DNA of 64,000 nt from Pectobacterium polonicum. GTDB lineage: Bacteria > Pseudomonadota > Gammaproteobacteria > Enterobacterales > Enterobacteriaceae. Below, in pieces: positions 34,898 to 43,920 of the stretch (its first letter is position 1; each line of letters begins with the position of its first letter). Location: NCBI RefSeq assembly GCF_005497185.1, contig NZ_RJTN01000009.1, positions 62,001 to 126,000 of the forward strand, in the 5' to 3' direction. Position numbers and translations under genes: made by a program. Below the pieces are notes generated by a model, which was given only the letters and a program-made list of their open reading frames with translations, did not search any database and was not told the origin of the DNA.

Positions 34898-34973
34898 GGC
34901 CCCTTAGCTCAGTGGTTAGAGCAGGCGACTCATAATCGCTTGGTCGCTGGTTCAAGTCCAGCAGGGGCCACCA
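34898..34973 (+). tRNA. ileX: tRNA-Ile2 (CAT, lysidine-modified)
   Basis: 76 nt with encoded CCA; anticodon CAT at 34931-34933. The sequence is, as far as memory goes, the same as E. coli ileX and in the same neighbourhood (after mug). It is therefore an isoleucine tRNA that reads AUA after TilS converts C34 to lysidine, not a methionine tRNA. Confidence 0.9.
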
Positions 34974-34978
34974 AATTC

Positions 34979-35014
34979 AAGGAGTTGCGTTAACAGCGCA
35001 GCTCCTTTATTTTT
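34979..35014 (+). terminator. ileX terminator
   Basis: AAGGAG-TGCG / CGCA-CTCCTT stem followed by TATTTTT directly after the tRNA. Confidence 0.85.
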
Positions 35015-35075
35015 GGGCGTCGGTTTATGTTTATCAGGAAGAAGCGGAATGGAATGGAAAAGCAAAACAGCCTAT

Positions 35076-35978
35076 TCACGTCTTAATAACCTGTGAACAC
35101 ACCTCGATAAACGCACGCAATTTAGGTTGATTCCTCGCAGCTCTTGAGAAATAAAGAAAGAGGCCGTCATTTCCCGGCGAGAGATCGAGTAACGCCGCTT
35201 CCAGCGTGCCATTTGCCAGTTCACGTGAGGTATGGAAAGTGGATGAGTAAATAAGCCCAACACCCCTGACCGCGAGGCTACGCATTAACTCACCATCGTT
35301 CACGGTAATTGTACCGGTCGGCTCAACTCTTACACTTTCTTTATTTTCGACAAACTCCCACCGATAAATATCTCCCTTTTCTGGGCGACGAAAGCGAATA
35401 CATTCGTGATGCACCAGATCGCACGTCGCTTTAGGCTTACCGTTCGCTTTGAAATAGTCTGGCGAACCAAATACCGCCCACTTAAATGGCGGGGAGAGCC
35501 GTACTGCAATCATATCCTGTTCGATGTATGAACCGATCATAATGCCAGCATCGTAGCCTTCGGAGACGAAATTATCGTGACGATTACTCACCGTGATATC
35601 GATATTCAAATTCGGCCACGCCTGACGAAATGCAGGTATGAGGGGCTCGATAACATGAGGCAATGCCAAACGTTCTACGATCAGCTTCAACGTCCCCGAG
35701 GGCTTTTTTGCCGATTGAGCCACATCTTCAAAACCCGTTGCGATAACGTGTGCCGCGGGCCCAATTCTCAGCAGCAGGTCTTCTCCTGCTTCCGTCAATG
35801 CCATTTTGCGTGTCGTGCGATGGAAAAGTAGCACGCCGAGGCGATGCTCCAGTTTCTGGAGCGACAGACTCACCGAACCCGGCGTCTTGCCCAGATCGAG
35901 CGCGGCTTTGCGAATGCTCAATCGTTTCGCTATCGCCAGAAATTCTGCCAGTCCATCAAAGCTATCAGATTGCCCCAT
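35076..35978 (-). CDS. LysR-family transcriptional regulator
   Basis: 300 aa. N-terminal winged helix (about 7-65: FLAIAKRLSIRKAALDLGKTPGSVSLSLQKLEHRLG) and a C-terminal type 2 periplasmic-binding effector domain (about 90-295). It is most like the CrgA/DhcR-type subgroup by its RRPEKGDIYRWEFV style block. It is divergent from the exported DJ-1/PfpI gene, which is its likely target together with itself. The effector is unknown. Confidence 0.88.
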   Translation of the reverse strand: MGQSDSFDGLAEFLAIAKRLSIRKAALDLGKTPGSVSLSLQKLEHRLGVLLFHRTTRKMALTEAGEDLLLRIGPAAHVIATGFEDVAQSAKKPSGTLKLIVERLALPHVIEPLIPAFRQAWPNLNIDITVSNRHDNFVSEGYDAGIMIGSYIEQDMIAVRLSPPFKWAVFGSPDYFKANGKPKATCDLVHHECIRFRRPEKGDIYRWEFVENKESVRVEPTGTITVNDGELMRSLAVRGVGLIYSSTFHTSRELANGTLEAALLDLSPGNDGLFLYFSRAARNQPKLRAFIEVCSQVIKT

Positions 35979-36157
35979 CAGGGTTCCTCATCGTCATGCG
36001 ATACCAGGATCATTCAACGCACTTTACGACATTTTATCACGCCAATACAAAGTTATTACATCGATTTATTAAACAATGCATCCCGTTATTACCCCCTGTT
36101 TTCAACCAGTTATCACAGATATAGTCGGCAGACATCACCTGCTGAAAGGAGTTTTTT

Positions 36158-36922
36158 ATGTCAATAATAAAACGTTGTGCTGGTCTTATCGCCGCGATGG
36201 CTGTGTTTGCCGCAGCCTCCCCTGTTTTTGCTCAGGCCAATCTGAAAGAAGAGAAGATACTGATCGTCGTCTCCAGTCTGGATAAAAAGACGCCTGACCT
36301 CGTCGGTGGCTTCTGGTTTCCAGAACTGACTCACCCGGTTGAAGTCTTCGACAAAACCGGACTGGATTACGACATTGCCAGCCCGAAAGGAGGATTGCCT
36401 CCGTTCGACGGGTTCGATCTCAAAGATCGCGCGAGTCTGGATTTTTGGACTAACCCAGAGCACCGCAACAAATTGGCCAATTCCATCCCGCTGGCAAACG
36501 TTGATCCTGCTAAATACACCGCGATCCTGCTCGTCGGCGGACACGGGCCAATGTGGGATTTCGTCAACAATCCTGAGCTGATCAACATCGTGCGTACGAT
36601 GTACGAGAAAAATGACATCATCAGTGCCGTTTGCCACGGCCCAGCTGGCTTGCTGAATGTGAAGCTCAGCAATGGCGAACTGTTGATTAAAGGCCGTCAC
36701 CTTACCGGCTTTACTGCGGAAGAAGAAGCGTCCCGTAATTACGACAAGATTGTTCCGTTTGAACTTGAAGCGGCGCTGAAAAAGGACGGCGCAACATTCG
36801 AAGAAGCCCCAATCTTCGAAAATAAAGTCGTCGTTGACGGGCGATTGATCACCGGCCAGAACCCAGCATCCGCTCAAGCGCTTGGCGAAGCCGTCGTCAA
36901 TGCGCTGAAAACGAAGGCGTAA
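36158..36922 (+). CDS. Exported DJ-1/PfpI-family protein
   Basis: 254 aa with a signal peptide (about 1-25, ending VFAQA), so probably periplasmic. The mature part is a class I glutamine-amidotransferase-like domain: GFWFPELTHPVEVF, LLVGGHGPMWDF, and the nucleophile elbow AVCHGPAG with Cys159 followed by His160. This set resembles the Hsp31/glyoxalase III group, whose members remove methylglyoxal or act as chaperones. An exported form is less usual. It is divergent from a LysR gene and followed by an inverted repeat at 36939. Confidence 0.85.
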   Translation: MSIIKRCAGLIAAMAVFAAASPVFAQANLKEEKILIVVSSLDKKTPDLVGGFWFPELTHPVEVFDKTGLDYDIASPKGGLPPFDGFDLKDRASLDFWTNPEHRNKLANSIPLANVDPAKYTAILLVGGHGPMWDFVNNPELINIVRTMYEKNDIISAVCHGPAGLLNVKLSNGELLIKGRHLTGFTAEEEASRNYDKIVPFELEAALKKDGATFEEAPIFENKVVVDGRLITGQNPASAQALGEAVVNALKTKA

Positions 36923-36938
36923 TCACCGCATCATCAGT

Positions 36939-36966
36939 TGCGTTAGGTGGTAAAACACCTAACGCA
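36939..36966. terminator. Inverted repeat between the DJ-1 gene and the nitrate reductase
   Basis: A perfect 11-bp stem (TGCGTTAGGTG / CACCTAACGCA) with a 6-nt loop between convergent genes. The U-run is missing. Confidence 0.55.
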
Positions 36967-37032
36967 TCAACCTTAGAAAGGACGTCGCACATCAGGCGGT
37001 GCGCCTGATACCAGCAAAAGCCACTGGCAAAC

Positions 37033-40000
37033 TCAGTACACATCGCGGACATAGCGTTTGTCCTGTGCCATTTTGGCAATATAGGACGCCGCATCTTCAC
37101 GGCTCATGTTCCCGTGAACCTGCACAACCTGCCGAAGCGCCGAGTCCACATCTTTCGCCATGCGGCTGGCATCACCACACACGTAGAAATGCGCGCCCTT
37201 CTCTAACCAGCGCCATAGCTCAGCCCCCTGCTCACACATACGGTGCTGAACATAAATTTTCTCACGTTGGTCACGCGAAAAAGCCGTATCAAACCGATGC
37301 AGGTAACCCTCGCGTTGCAGTTTCTCCAACTCTTCACGATAGTAAAAATCTGTCGCGGCACGCTGCTCGCCAAAGAACAGCCAATTTTTACCTTGCACCC
37401 CTGTCGCCCGTCGCTCTTGCAGAAAAGCCCGGAAAGGTGCGATCCCCGTGCCCGCCCCAACCATGATGATTGGCGTATCTGGGTGTTTTGGCGTACGAAA
37501 ATGCGCTGATTTTTGGATGAAGATAGGCACGGCAACCGACCCTGCTGCGCGGTCAGCCAGAAACGTTGAACACACGCCGCCACGCGGTTTACCCTCAGCA
37601 CCATAGCGCACCGTCGACACGGTCAGATGGATCTGGTGCGGCGTGACTTTCGGGCTGGACGAAATCGAGTACAAACGCGGCTGCATACGTTTAAGCACGC
37701 GCAACCATTCGTCAGCCTGAACCTGTATCGGAAAATCCTGTAGCAAATCGACAATCTGCCGTCCCCACAGCCACTGTTTGAGCTCTTCTTTACGTTCCTC
37801 TTTCAGCAGGTCGGCCAGCGCAGCATGACCCGAGCGTGCGCTGACAAACTGCAAGATCTCCGGCGTGATGCGGGCAATCTCGAAATGCTGGGATAACGCC
37901 TCAGCAAGCGCCATATCACCCTTATCTTTGACGGTCACGACGGTAGAAGGCGAGAGTTTGAGGGCAGAAAGCATATCGCTCACCAGTTCAGGGCTGTTAG
38001 TCGGCCAGATGCCAAGCGCGTCCCCCGCTTCGTAGCTCACATCGCTGCCTGAAATATCAAAGGCGAATTGCCGGGTTTCTTTTTCCGCTCCCGGCGCATT
38101 AAGCAACTGGTTGATGACAAGGCGTGCAGGCAGAGGCGCATTTCGACTAAAGGTAGGCACCGAAGCTGCTGGTGTCATCGTGCATGCTTCATTTCCGTCA
38201 GCCAGTACCGCCGTTGCGGGCGTAGCAACCTTGCTTGCCATTGGCGTATGCGCTCCCGCGAGGGCGTTGACCATGCTGTCTAACCAGGCTTTCGCCGCAT
38301 CCTGATAGTCAGGCTCACAGTCGATTCGTGCTGACAGACGCTGCGCACCCAGCGCCTCCAGCCGTGCATCGAGCCGACGGCCAAAACCGCAAAACTGATC
38401 GTAGTTTGAATCACCGAATGCCAGTACAGAGAACGACACGTCCGCCAGTCTGGGTGCAGTCTCCGCCTCTAATGCCGTCCAGAAAGTGGTGCCATTGTCA
38501 GGAGGGTCGCCGTCGCCAAACGTGCTGGCGATGAAGAGCACACGCGGCATCGCAGGCAGATTAGCACTGTTGAAACTGTCCATATCGGACAGGGTAACGG
38601 TATGCCCTTCAGCCTTCAGACGTTCGGCGCACTGTGCCGCGAAACCTTCCGCATTGCCAGTCGACGACGCCCATAAAATCAAAATAGGGGGTTGTGATGG
38701 CACAGTTGCAGCCACCACATTGGGAGAAGAAGCGGGTAGCAACGTTATACCGTCACTGGGTAGCCAGGTGCGGGCAAAAAGCCCTGCCAGCATTCCGTCG
38801 AGCATCAAGCGTCTGGAGGGTTCCAGTGGTGCCGTGGCGGGCAGTACAGGCACACCACCAGCCAGCCTCGATGCGTCAGTACGCAGGGCCGCAATATAAC
38901 CTTGCAGATAGTGTTGTTCGGGCGCACTGAGTGTCATCGCTGGCGCGGCATCAAGGCCAAGTAGCGTGGCCAGCGCATCAATGTGTTTCATGTCGAGTTC
39001 CTTGATGTCGTTTTTCGGCGTACTCGCCTCGGCCTGTTCCGATACGGGAACAGCCGCTGGGCGGCTCTCTCGCTCAGGAGAAATCCGCGCTGAGGGTTCA
39101 GCGATCCGCGTCAGCGCCACCGCAGAGATCTTGAATTCAGGCTGCTGGGAAATCGGATCAATGGCATCGCTGGTGACGGCGTTAATCGCCAGATCGTCAC
39201 CAAAGACGTCATTCCAGTGAAAGGGAGCAAAGCAGTTACCGGGGCGAACCCGATTGGTCACCACGGCGGGGAGTACCGCACGCCCACGACGCGACCGGAC
39301 TTCCACACGATCCTTATCCTGAATACCGAGCGCAATGGCATCTTCGGGATGCACTTCGATAAACGGCCCAGGATTGAGCTTGTTGAGCGTCGGAATTTTT
39401 CCGGTTTTCGTCATCGTGTGCCACTGGTGCTGTAAGCGGCCGGTATTCAGCACAAACTGAAAGTCATCATCCGGCATTTCGGCGGGCGACATATGCGGTC
39501 GAGGGAGGAATATTCCTTTACCGCTTTCGGTCGCAAAAACGAGGCGTGGCTGGGTGCCGTCCGGCAGGTCTTTACGCGTCTGGCTCACGCCGTCATTGAG
39601 GTAGCGAATGGGATGACGGTCTTGGTTATCCTCAGGAGGACAGGGCCACTGTAAGGGAGCCTGCCGTAAGCGTTCATAGCTGGCACCACGAATGTCGTAT
39701 CCCGTCTTCGGGTTCCAGAACTGTTTGATTTCTTCAAACACCTCGGATGCCGAGCCGTAGCTAAATCCTTGCTCATAGCCCATCTCGCAGGCGACGCTGG
39801 CGATGATTTGCCAATCGGCCATCGCCTCACCGGGCGGTTCAACGGCCTTTTGCATCAGCGTCAAATTTCGCTCGGAGTTAATCATCACGCCTTCAGCCTC
39901 AGCCCACAGTGCGCCGGGCAGCAGGATATCGGCATAGCGGTTGGTCTCGGTATCGAGAAACGCATCTTGTGTGATAACCAGTTCGGCGGCTTGTAGCCCC

Positions 40001-41259
40001 ACGATCACATTCTTGCGGTTGGGAACCGTAGCCACCGGATTCGTACAGATGATCCAGCACGCTTTGATCTTGCCCGCCATCATGTCTTCAAACATGGCGA
40101 CGGTGCCGCCACCGAGATCCGTGCGCAGCGTTCCAGCAGGAACACCCCAGAGTGCCTCAATGGCTGCCCGATCCTTCTCCACCAGCACAGAACGTTGCCC
40201 TGGTAATCCCATCCCCATATAGCCCATTTCACGCCCGCCCATCGCATTGGGCTGCCCCGTCAGGGAAAACGGGCCGCTTCCCGTGCGACAAATCGCGCCA
40301 GTGGCTAAATGCAGGTTGCAGATCGCATTAGTATTCCAGGTGCCATGCGTGCTTTGGTTAAGCCCCATCGTCCAGCAACTCATCCACTCCGCCGCCGTAC
40401 CAATCCACTCCGCCGCCTTGCGGATGTCCGCCTCTGGCAGCCCGGTGATCTCCGCGACTTTCTCTGGGGGATAGTCTTCAAGGAATTCAGGCATCGCCTC
40501 CCACCCTTCGGTGAACTCGGCGATAAAAGCGGGATCGGTGTGTCCATTCTGGACAAGCAGATACAGCAGGCCGTTGAGCAGAGCCAAATCCGTGCCGGGC
40601 TTGATTGGCAGGAACAGGTTCGCTTTGTCCGCCGTAGTATTACGCCGTGGGTCAACCACGATGAGCTTAGCCCCTGCCTTGACGCGGTCCATCATGCGCA
40701 GGAAAAGAATGGGATGGCAGTCGGCCATGTTCGCGCCAATGACGAAAAAGACATCGGCGTGGTCAAAGTCTTGATAGGAGCCCGGTGGCCCGTCCGATCC
40801 CAAAGAGAGCTTGTAGCCGCTACCCGCACTGGCCATACACAGACGGGAGTTTGACTCTATGTTATTCGTACCGATAAAACCCTTAACGAGCTTATTCGCC
40901 AGATATTGGGATTCCAGCGACATCTGACCGGAGACGTAAAGCGACACCGCATCGGGGCCGTGGGTATCAATAATAGCCCGTAACCGTCGCGCGGTTTCCT
41001 TGATGGCTTTCCCCATATCAACTCTGACCGATTCGTGCTGACGATCTGCACGCAGGTAGGCATTCTCCAGCCGTCCTGATTCAGCAAGAGCCTGACCACT
41101 GGTGTTGCCCTTGGTACACAGTCGACCAAAGTTGGTGGGATGCGTCTTGTCACCTGATACCTTGATCACACGATTATCTTTTACTTCCATCACCACACCG
41201 CAACCGACCCCACAGTAAGGGCAAACACTCTTTACACACGCTGAGGATTTGGCATCCAT
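37033..41259 (-). CDS. Assimilatory nitrate reductase fused to a CysJ-like NADPH flavoprotein
   Basis: A 1408-residue fusion. Residues about 5-715 are a NasA/NarB-type molybdenum bis-MGD reductase: [4Fe-4S] cysteines 13, 16, 20 and 48, probable Mo ligand Cys141 (SNSRLCMASAG) and a C-terminal dinucleotide-binding domain (about 600-715). A linker (about 720-855) leads to a flavodoxin domain (ILILWASSTGNAEGF, about 857-1005), an FAD domain (RLYSISSSP) and an NADPH domain (GAGTGIAPFRAFLQERRA), ending KRYVRDVY as CysJ does. The chain should carry electrons from NADPH to nitrate without a separate reductase. Start: MDAKSSACVKSVCP at 41259, with GGGAG upstream; 18 more codons are possible but lack a ribosome site. 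No nitrite reductase or transporter lies beside it. Confidence 0.93.
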   Translation of the reverse strand: MDAKSSACVKSVCPYCGVGCGVVMEVKDNRVIKVSGDKTHPTNFGRLCTKGNTSGQALAESGRLENAYLRADRQHESVRVDMGKAIKETARRLRAIIDTHGPDAVSLYVSGQMSLESQYLANKLVKGFIGTNNIESNSRLCMASAGSGYKLSLGSDGPPGSYQDFDHADVFFVIGANMADCHPILFLRMMDRVKAGAKLIVVDPRRNTTADKANLFLPIKPGTDLALLNGLLYLLVQNGHTDPAFIAEFTEGWEAMPEFLEDYPPEKVAEITGLPEADIRKAAEWIGTAAEWMSCWTMGLNQSTHGTWNTNAICNLHLATGAICRTGSGPFSLTGQPNAMGGREMGYMGMGLPGQRSVLVEKDRAAIEALWGVPAGTLRTDLGGGTVAMFEDMMAGKIKACWIICTNPVATVPNRKNVIVGLQAAELVITQDAFLDTETNRYADILLPGALWAEAEGVMINSERNLTLMQKAVEPPGEAMADWQIIASVACEMGYEQGFSYGSASEVFEEIKQFWNPKTGYDIRGASYERLRQAPLQWPCPPEDNQDRHPIRYLNDGVSQTRKDLPDGTQPRLVFATESGKGIFLPRPHMSPAEMPDDDFQFVLNTGRLQHQWHTMTKTGKIPTLNKLNPGPFIEVHPEDAIALGIQDKDRVEVRSRRGRAVLPAVVTNRVRPGNCFAPFHWNDVFGDDLAINAVTSDAIDPISQQPEFKISAVALTRIAEPSARISPERESRPAAVPVSEQAEASTPKNDIKELDMKHIDALATLLGLDAAPAMTLSAPEQHYLQGYIAALRTDASRLAGGVPVLPATAPLEPSRRLMLDGMLAGLFARTWLPSDGITLLPASSPNVVAATVPSQPPILILWASSTGNAEGFAAQCAERLKAEGHTVTLSDMDSFNSANLPAMPRVLFIASTFGDGDPPDNGTTFWTALEAETAPRLADVSFSVLAFGDSNYDQFCGFGRRLDARLEALGAQRLSARIDCEPDYQDAAKAWLDSMVNALAGAHTPMASKVATPATAVLADGNEACTMTPAASVPTFSRNAPLPARLVINQLLNAPGAEKETRQFAFDISGSDVSYEAGDALGIWPTNSPELVSDMLSALKLSPSTVVTVKDKGDMALAEALSQHFEIARITPEILQFVSARSGHAALADLLKEERKEELKQWLWGRQIVDLLQDFPIQVQADEWLRVLKRMQPRLYSISSSPKVTPHQIHLTVSTVRYGAEGKPRGGVCSTFLADRAAGSVAVPIFIQKSAHFRTPKHPDTPIIMVGAGTGIAPFRAFLQERRATGVQGKNWLFFGEQRAATDFYYREELEKLQREGYLHRFDTAFSRDQREKIYVQHRMCEQGAELWRWLEKGAHFYVCGDASRMAKDVDSALRQVVQVHGNMSREDAASYIAKMAQDKRYVRDVY

Positions 41260-41327
41260 GACTGACTCCCGTAAGGACTGAGTTGCAACAGCCGCGCAAA
41301 ACAAGGGCTGCACCGGGCGAATTCAGG

Positions 41328-41414
41328 CATAAAAAATTTCCGGGAGAAATTTTTAACGTTGCGTTAGCAACGGCCCATAAGGGTGGCAGCCAAGGATGGC
41401 ACGCCATAAAAAAA
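41328..41414. repeat. Dispersed intergenic repeat, copy C
   Basis: Runs from CATAAAAAA through three small hairpins to CATAAAAAAA. It has the same layout as 59825-59906: hairpin (AATTTC/GAAATT), AACGTTGC..GCAACGGCCC, TAAGGGTGGC, CAAGGATG, CATAAAAAAA. Its last A-run doubles as the U-run of the leader terminator of the nitrate reductase gene. Confidence 0.7.
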
Positions 41415-41467
41415 CGTCCACAGAACCCTGCTCTCGCCTTGATGCGAAAAGCATGATTGTGTGGACG
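41408..41467 (-). terminator. Leader terminator of the nitrate reductase gene
   Basis: Outer stem CGTCCACA / TGTGGACG with an inner ATGC/GCAT hairpin, followed by seven T on the minus strand. It ends about 150 nt before the start codon and inside the transcribed leader if the sigma-54 promoter is used. It should block expression unless antitermination occurs. Confidence 0.78.
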
Positions 41468-41484
41468 CCATTGTCCTAACCGAG

Positions 41485-41520
41485 GCTTTGCTCACCGTTG
41501 AGGCAAAGCGACGGAATCGC
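41485..41520 (-). promoter_or_regulatory. Tandem leader hairpins, probable NasR/ANTAR target
   Basis: Directly at the predicted 5' end of the transcript are a small hairpin (GCGA TTCCG TCGC, 41508-41520) and a larger one (41485-41509; stem GCTTTGC/GCAAAGC with one bulge). The larger is closed by the hexaloop AACGGT, which has A at loop position 1 and G at 4, the signature bound by ANTAR antiterminators such as NasR. The first loop is five rather than six bases. The terminator follows after about 17 nt. Confidence 0.6.
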
Positions 41521-41533
41521 TATAAGGTTGAGA

Positions 41534-41549
41534 AGCAAGTTGCGTGCCA
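41534..41549 (-). promoter_or_regulatory. Sigma-54 promoter of the nitrate reductase gene
   Basis: TGGCACGCAACTTGCT on the minus strand fits the -24/-12 consensus (TGGCACG-N4-TTGCW) without a mismatch and has the exact GG-N10-GC spacing. It predicts a start near 41523, about 265 nt before the gene. Confidence 0.85.
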
Positions 41550-41612
41550 CCGTTATGCACAGCCAGATATAACGTGGGAGAGGGGAAGCTAGGGCATTTT
41601 TTTCCGCGTAGC

Positions 41613-41629
41613 TGCATCACGGTGGTGCA
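41613..41629 (-). promoter_or_regulatory. NtrC-like enhancer site
   Basis: TGCACCACCGTGATGCA has one perfect NtrC half-site (TGCACCA) and one with a single mismatch, at the correct 17-bp spacing. It lies about 100 bp upstream of the predicted sigma-54 start. Confidence 0.7.
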
Positions 41630-41730
41630 GAATCGGAGGGCAGCCGTTCACTTCTGGTTCATCTGCTGCTTCACGTGATTTATTGTGGCCGGTAGATCAT
41701 TACTGAGCGCTCTACCGACTTAATAGAGAT

Positions 41731-41792
41731 GTCGTGACCGAAGTCACATAACCAAACGGGGGCATTGCCGCAGAGATTCAGGATTGTATAGT
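41731..41792 (+). promoter_or_regulatory. bglB promoter with CRP site
   Basis: CGTGA-N6-TCACA (41733-41748) is a good CRP site. TTGCCG (41765-41770), 16 bp, TATAGT (41787-41792) follows. The CRP centre lies about 60 bp before the predicted start, the class I position. The RAT begins almost at the start. Confidence 0.65.
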
Positions 41793-41801
41793 GTACTAAC
41801 A

Positions 41802-41833
41802 AGACGTTACCGCCAATGGCGGGCGAGACTTGG
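41802..41833 (+). promoter_or_regulatory. RAT antiterminator in the bglB leader
   Basis: AGACGTTACCGCC, an AAT core, then GGCGGGCGAGACTTGG. It fits the ribonucleic antiterminator bound by BglG/LicT proteins and overlaps the 5' arm of the terminator at 41829. It shares GACGT.AC and GGCGA.AC.T with the RATs at 47204 and 50389. Confidence 0.82.
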
Positions 41834-41877
41834 GCAGAGGTGAGTAGCACTACTCTCTTCTGCCCAAGTTTTTTTTT
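41829..41877 (+). terminator. Leader terminator of bglB
   Basis: CTTGGGCAGA / TCTGCCCAAG stem followed by nine T. Its first arm overlaps the RAT, so the two structures exclude each other. Confidence 0.88.
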
Positions 41878-41936
41878 GCCTGTCATCCGGTAGTTCCCTG
41901 TGCGGAACCTGCGTCCGGCGCAGCGTAATGATGTAG

Positions 41937-43346
<1,410 letters not shown>

Positions 43347-43372
43347 CGAGATAGAGAATCAAACGATAGAAA

Positions 43373-43409
43373 AAATCAGACGGCGTGTTCATACATCGCC
43401 GTCTGATTT
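43373..43409. terminator. bglB terminator
   Basis: AAATCAGACGGCG / CGCCGTCTGATTT, a 13-bp perfect stem 26 nt past the bglB stop. It is flanked by A-rich sequence on the left and ATTG on the right and may also stop the convergent operon. Confidence 0.75.
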
Positions 43410-43420
43410 ATTGCAGTGGA

Positions 43421-43900
43421 TTATTTATCCATTAATTCTTTCAGCAGCGGCTCACTCTTTTTCACCGCGTCGTTGGAGGCTTTCACCTTCGCTTCTTTAC
43501 CGACCTGATCGGGGATAAACCCAGCGAGAATCTCCTCGTGGTTGTACCCTTTCAGCCATTCGCGCGGGAACGGCGCTAACGGCTCGCCAGCCCGGAGGCA
43601 ATCAATGGCACGCGAATCGACTCTTCATAGGCATTGCGCTTATCGATCACAGCCCATGTTCACCGAACATTAAGCCGTTATCCCCCATCACCATTCACTT
43701 CAACATCAGATTCTCGCCACAGGTTTCATTGATGACACAGGCACTGAGCTACCCGACCACGTTGGTGAATCAGTGTGTTCAACGTTAATCACAAACACAC
43801 TTTCCATATTCACCACTGCCAAGGTTGTAAACTCGGCCTTATGACGCTTAAGTGCTTCCAGCCCTTGCATCACGTCATCAATGAAATAGCCCTAATGGGA
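43421..43900 (-). pseudogene. Decayed sulfatase-family gene
   Basis: Minus-strand fragments in shifting frames. MGDNGLMFGEHGL then, after a shift, IDKRNAYEESIRVPLIAS give the sulfatase signature (GEHGL.DKR..YEES.R.PL). After another shift come FPREWLKGYNHEEILAG and a clean C-terminus ending LLKELMDK-stop at 43421. Upstream pieces (FIDDVMQGLEALKRH) are in yet another frame. It lies right after the DUF1593 gene on the same strand and so was probably the last gene of the bgl operon. Frameshifts could in part be sequencing errors, but several are needed. Confidence 0.65.
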
Positions 43901-43920
43901 TAGGCTCCTAAAAAACGCTA

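Noticed and set aside
34898-34973. Reading the CAT tRNA as elongator tRNA-Met
   Set aside because: Sequence and location agree with ileX (tRNA-Ile2); the stems differ from metT/metU-type tRNAs.
36161-36877. 238-codon antisense ORF over the DJ-1 gene
   Set aside because: The sense frame has a signal peptide and active-site motif; the antisense product has no features.
41544-41560. Hairpin with hexaloop AACGGT upstream of the nitrate reductase leader
   Set aside because: Attractive as the first ANTAR hairpin, but it overlaps the -24 element of the sigma-54 promoter and so would not be transcribed from it. It would count only if a start further upstream exists.
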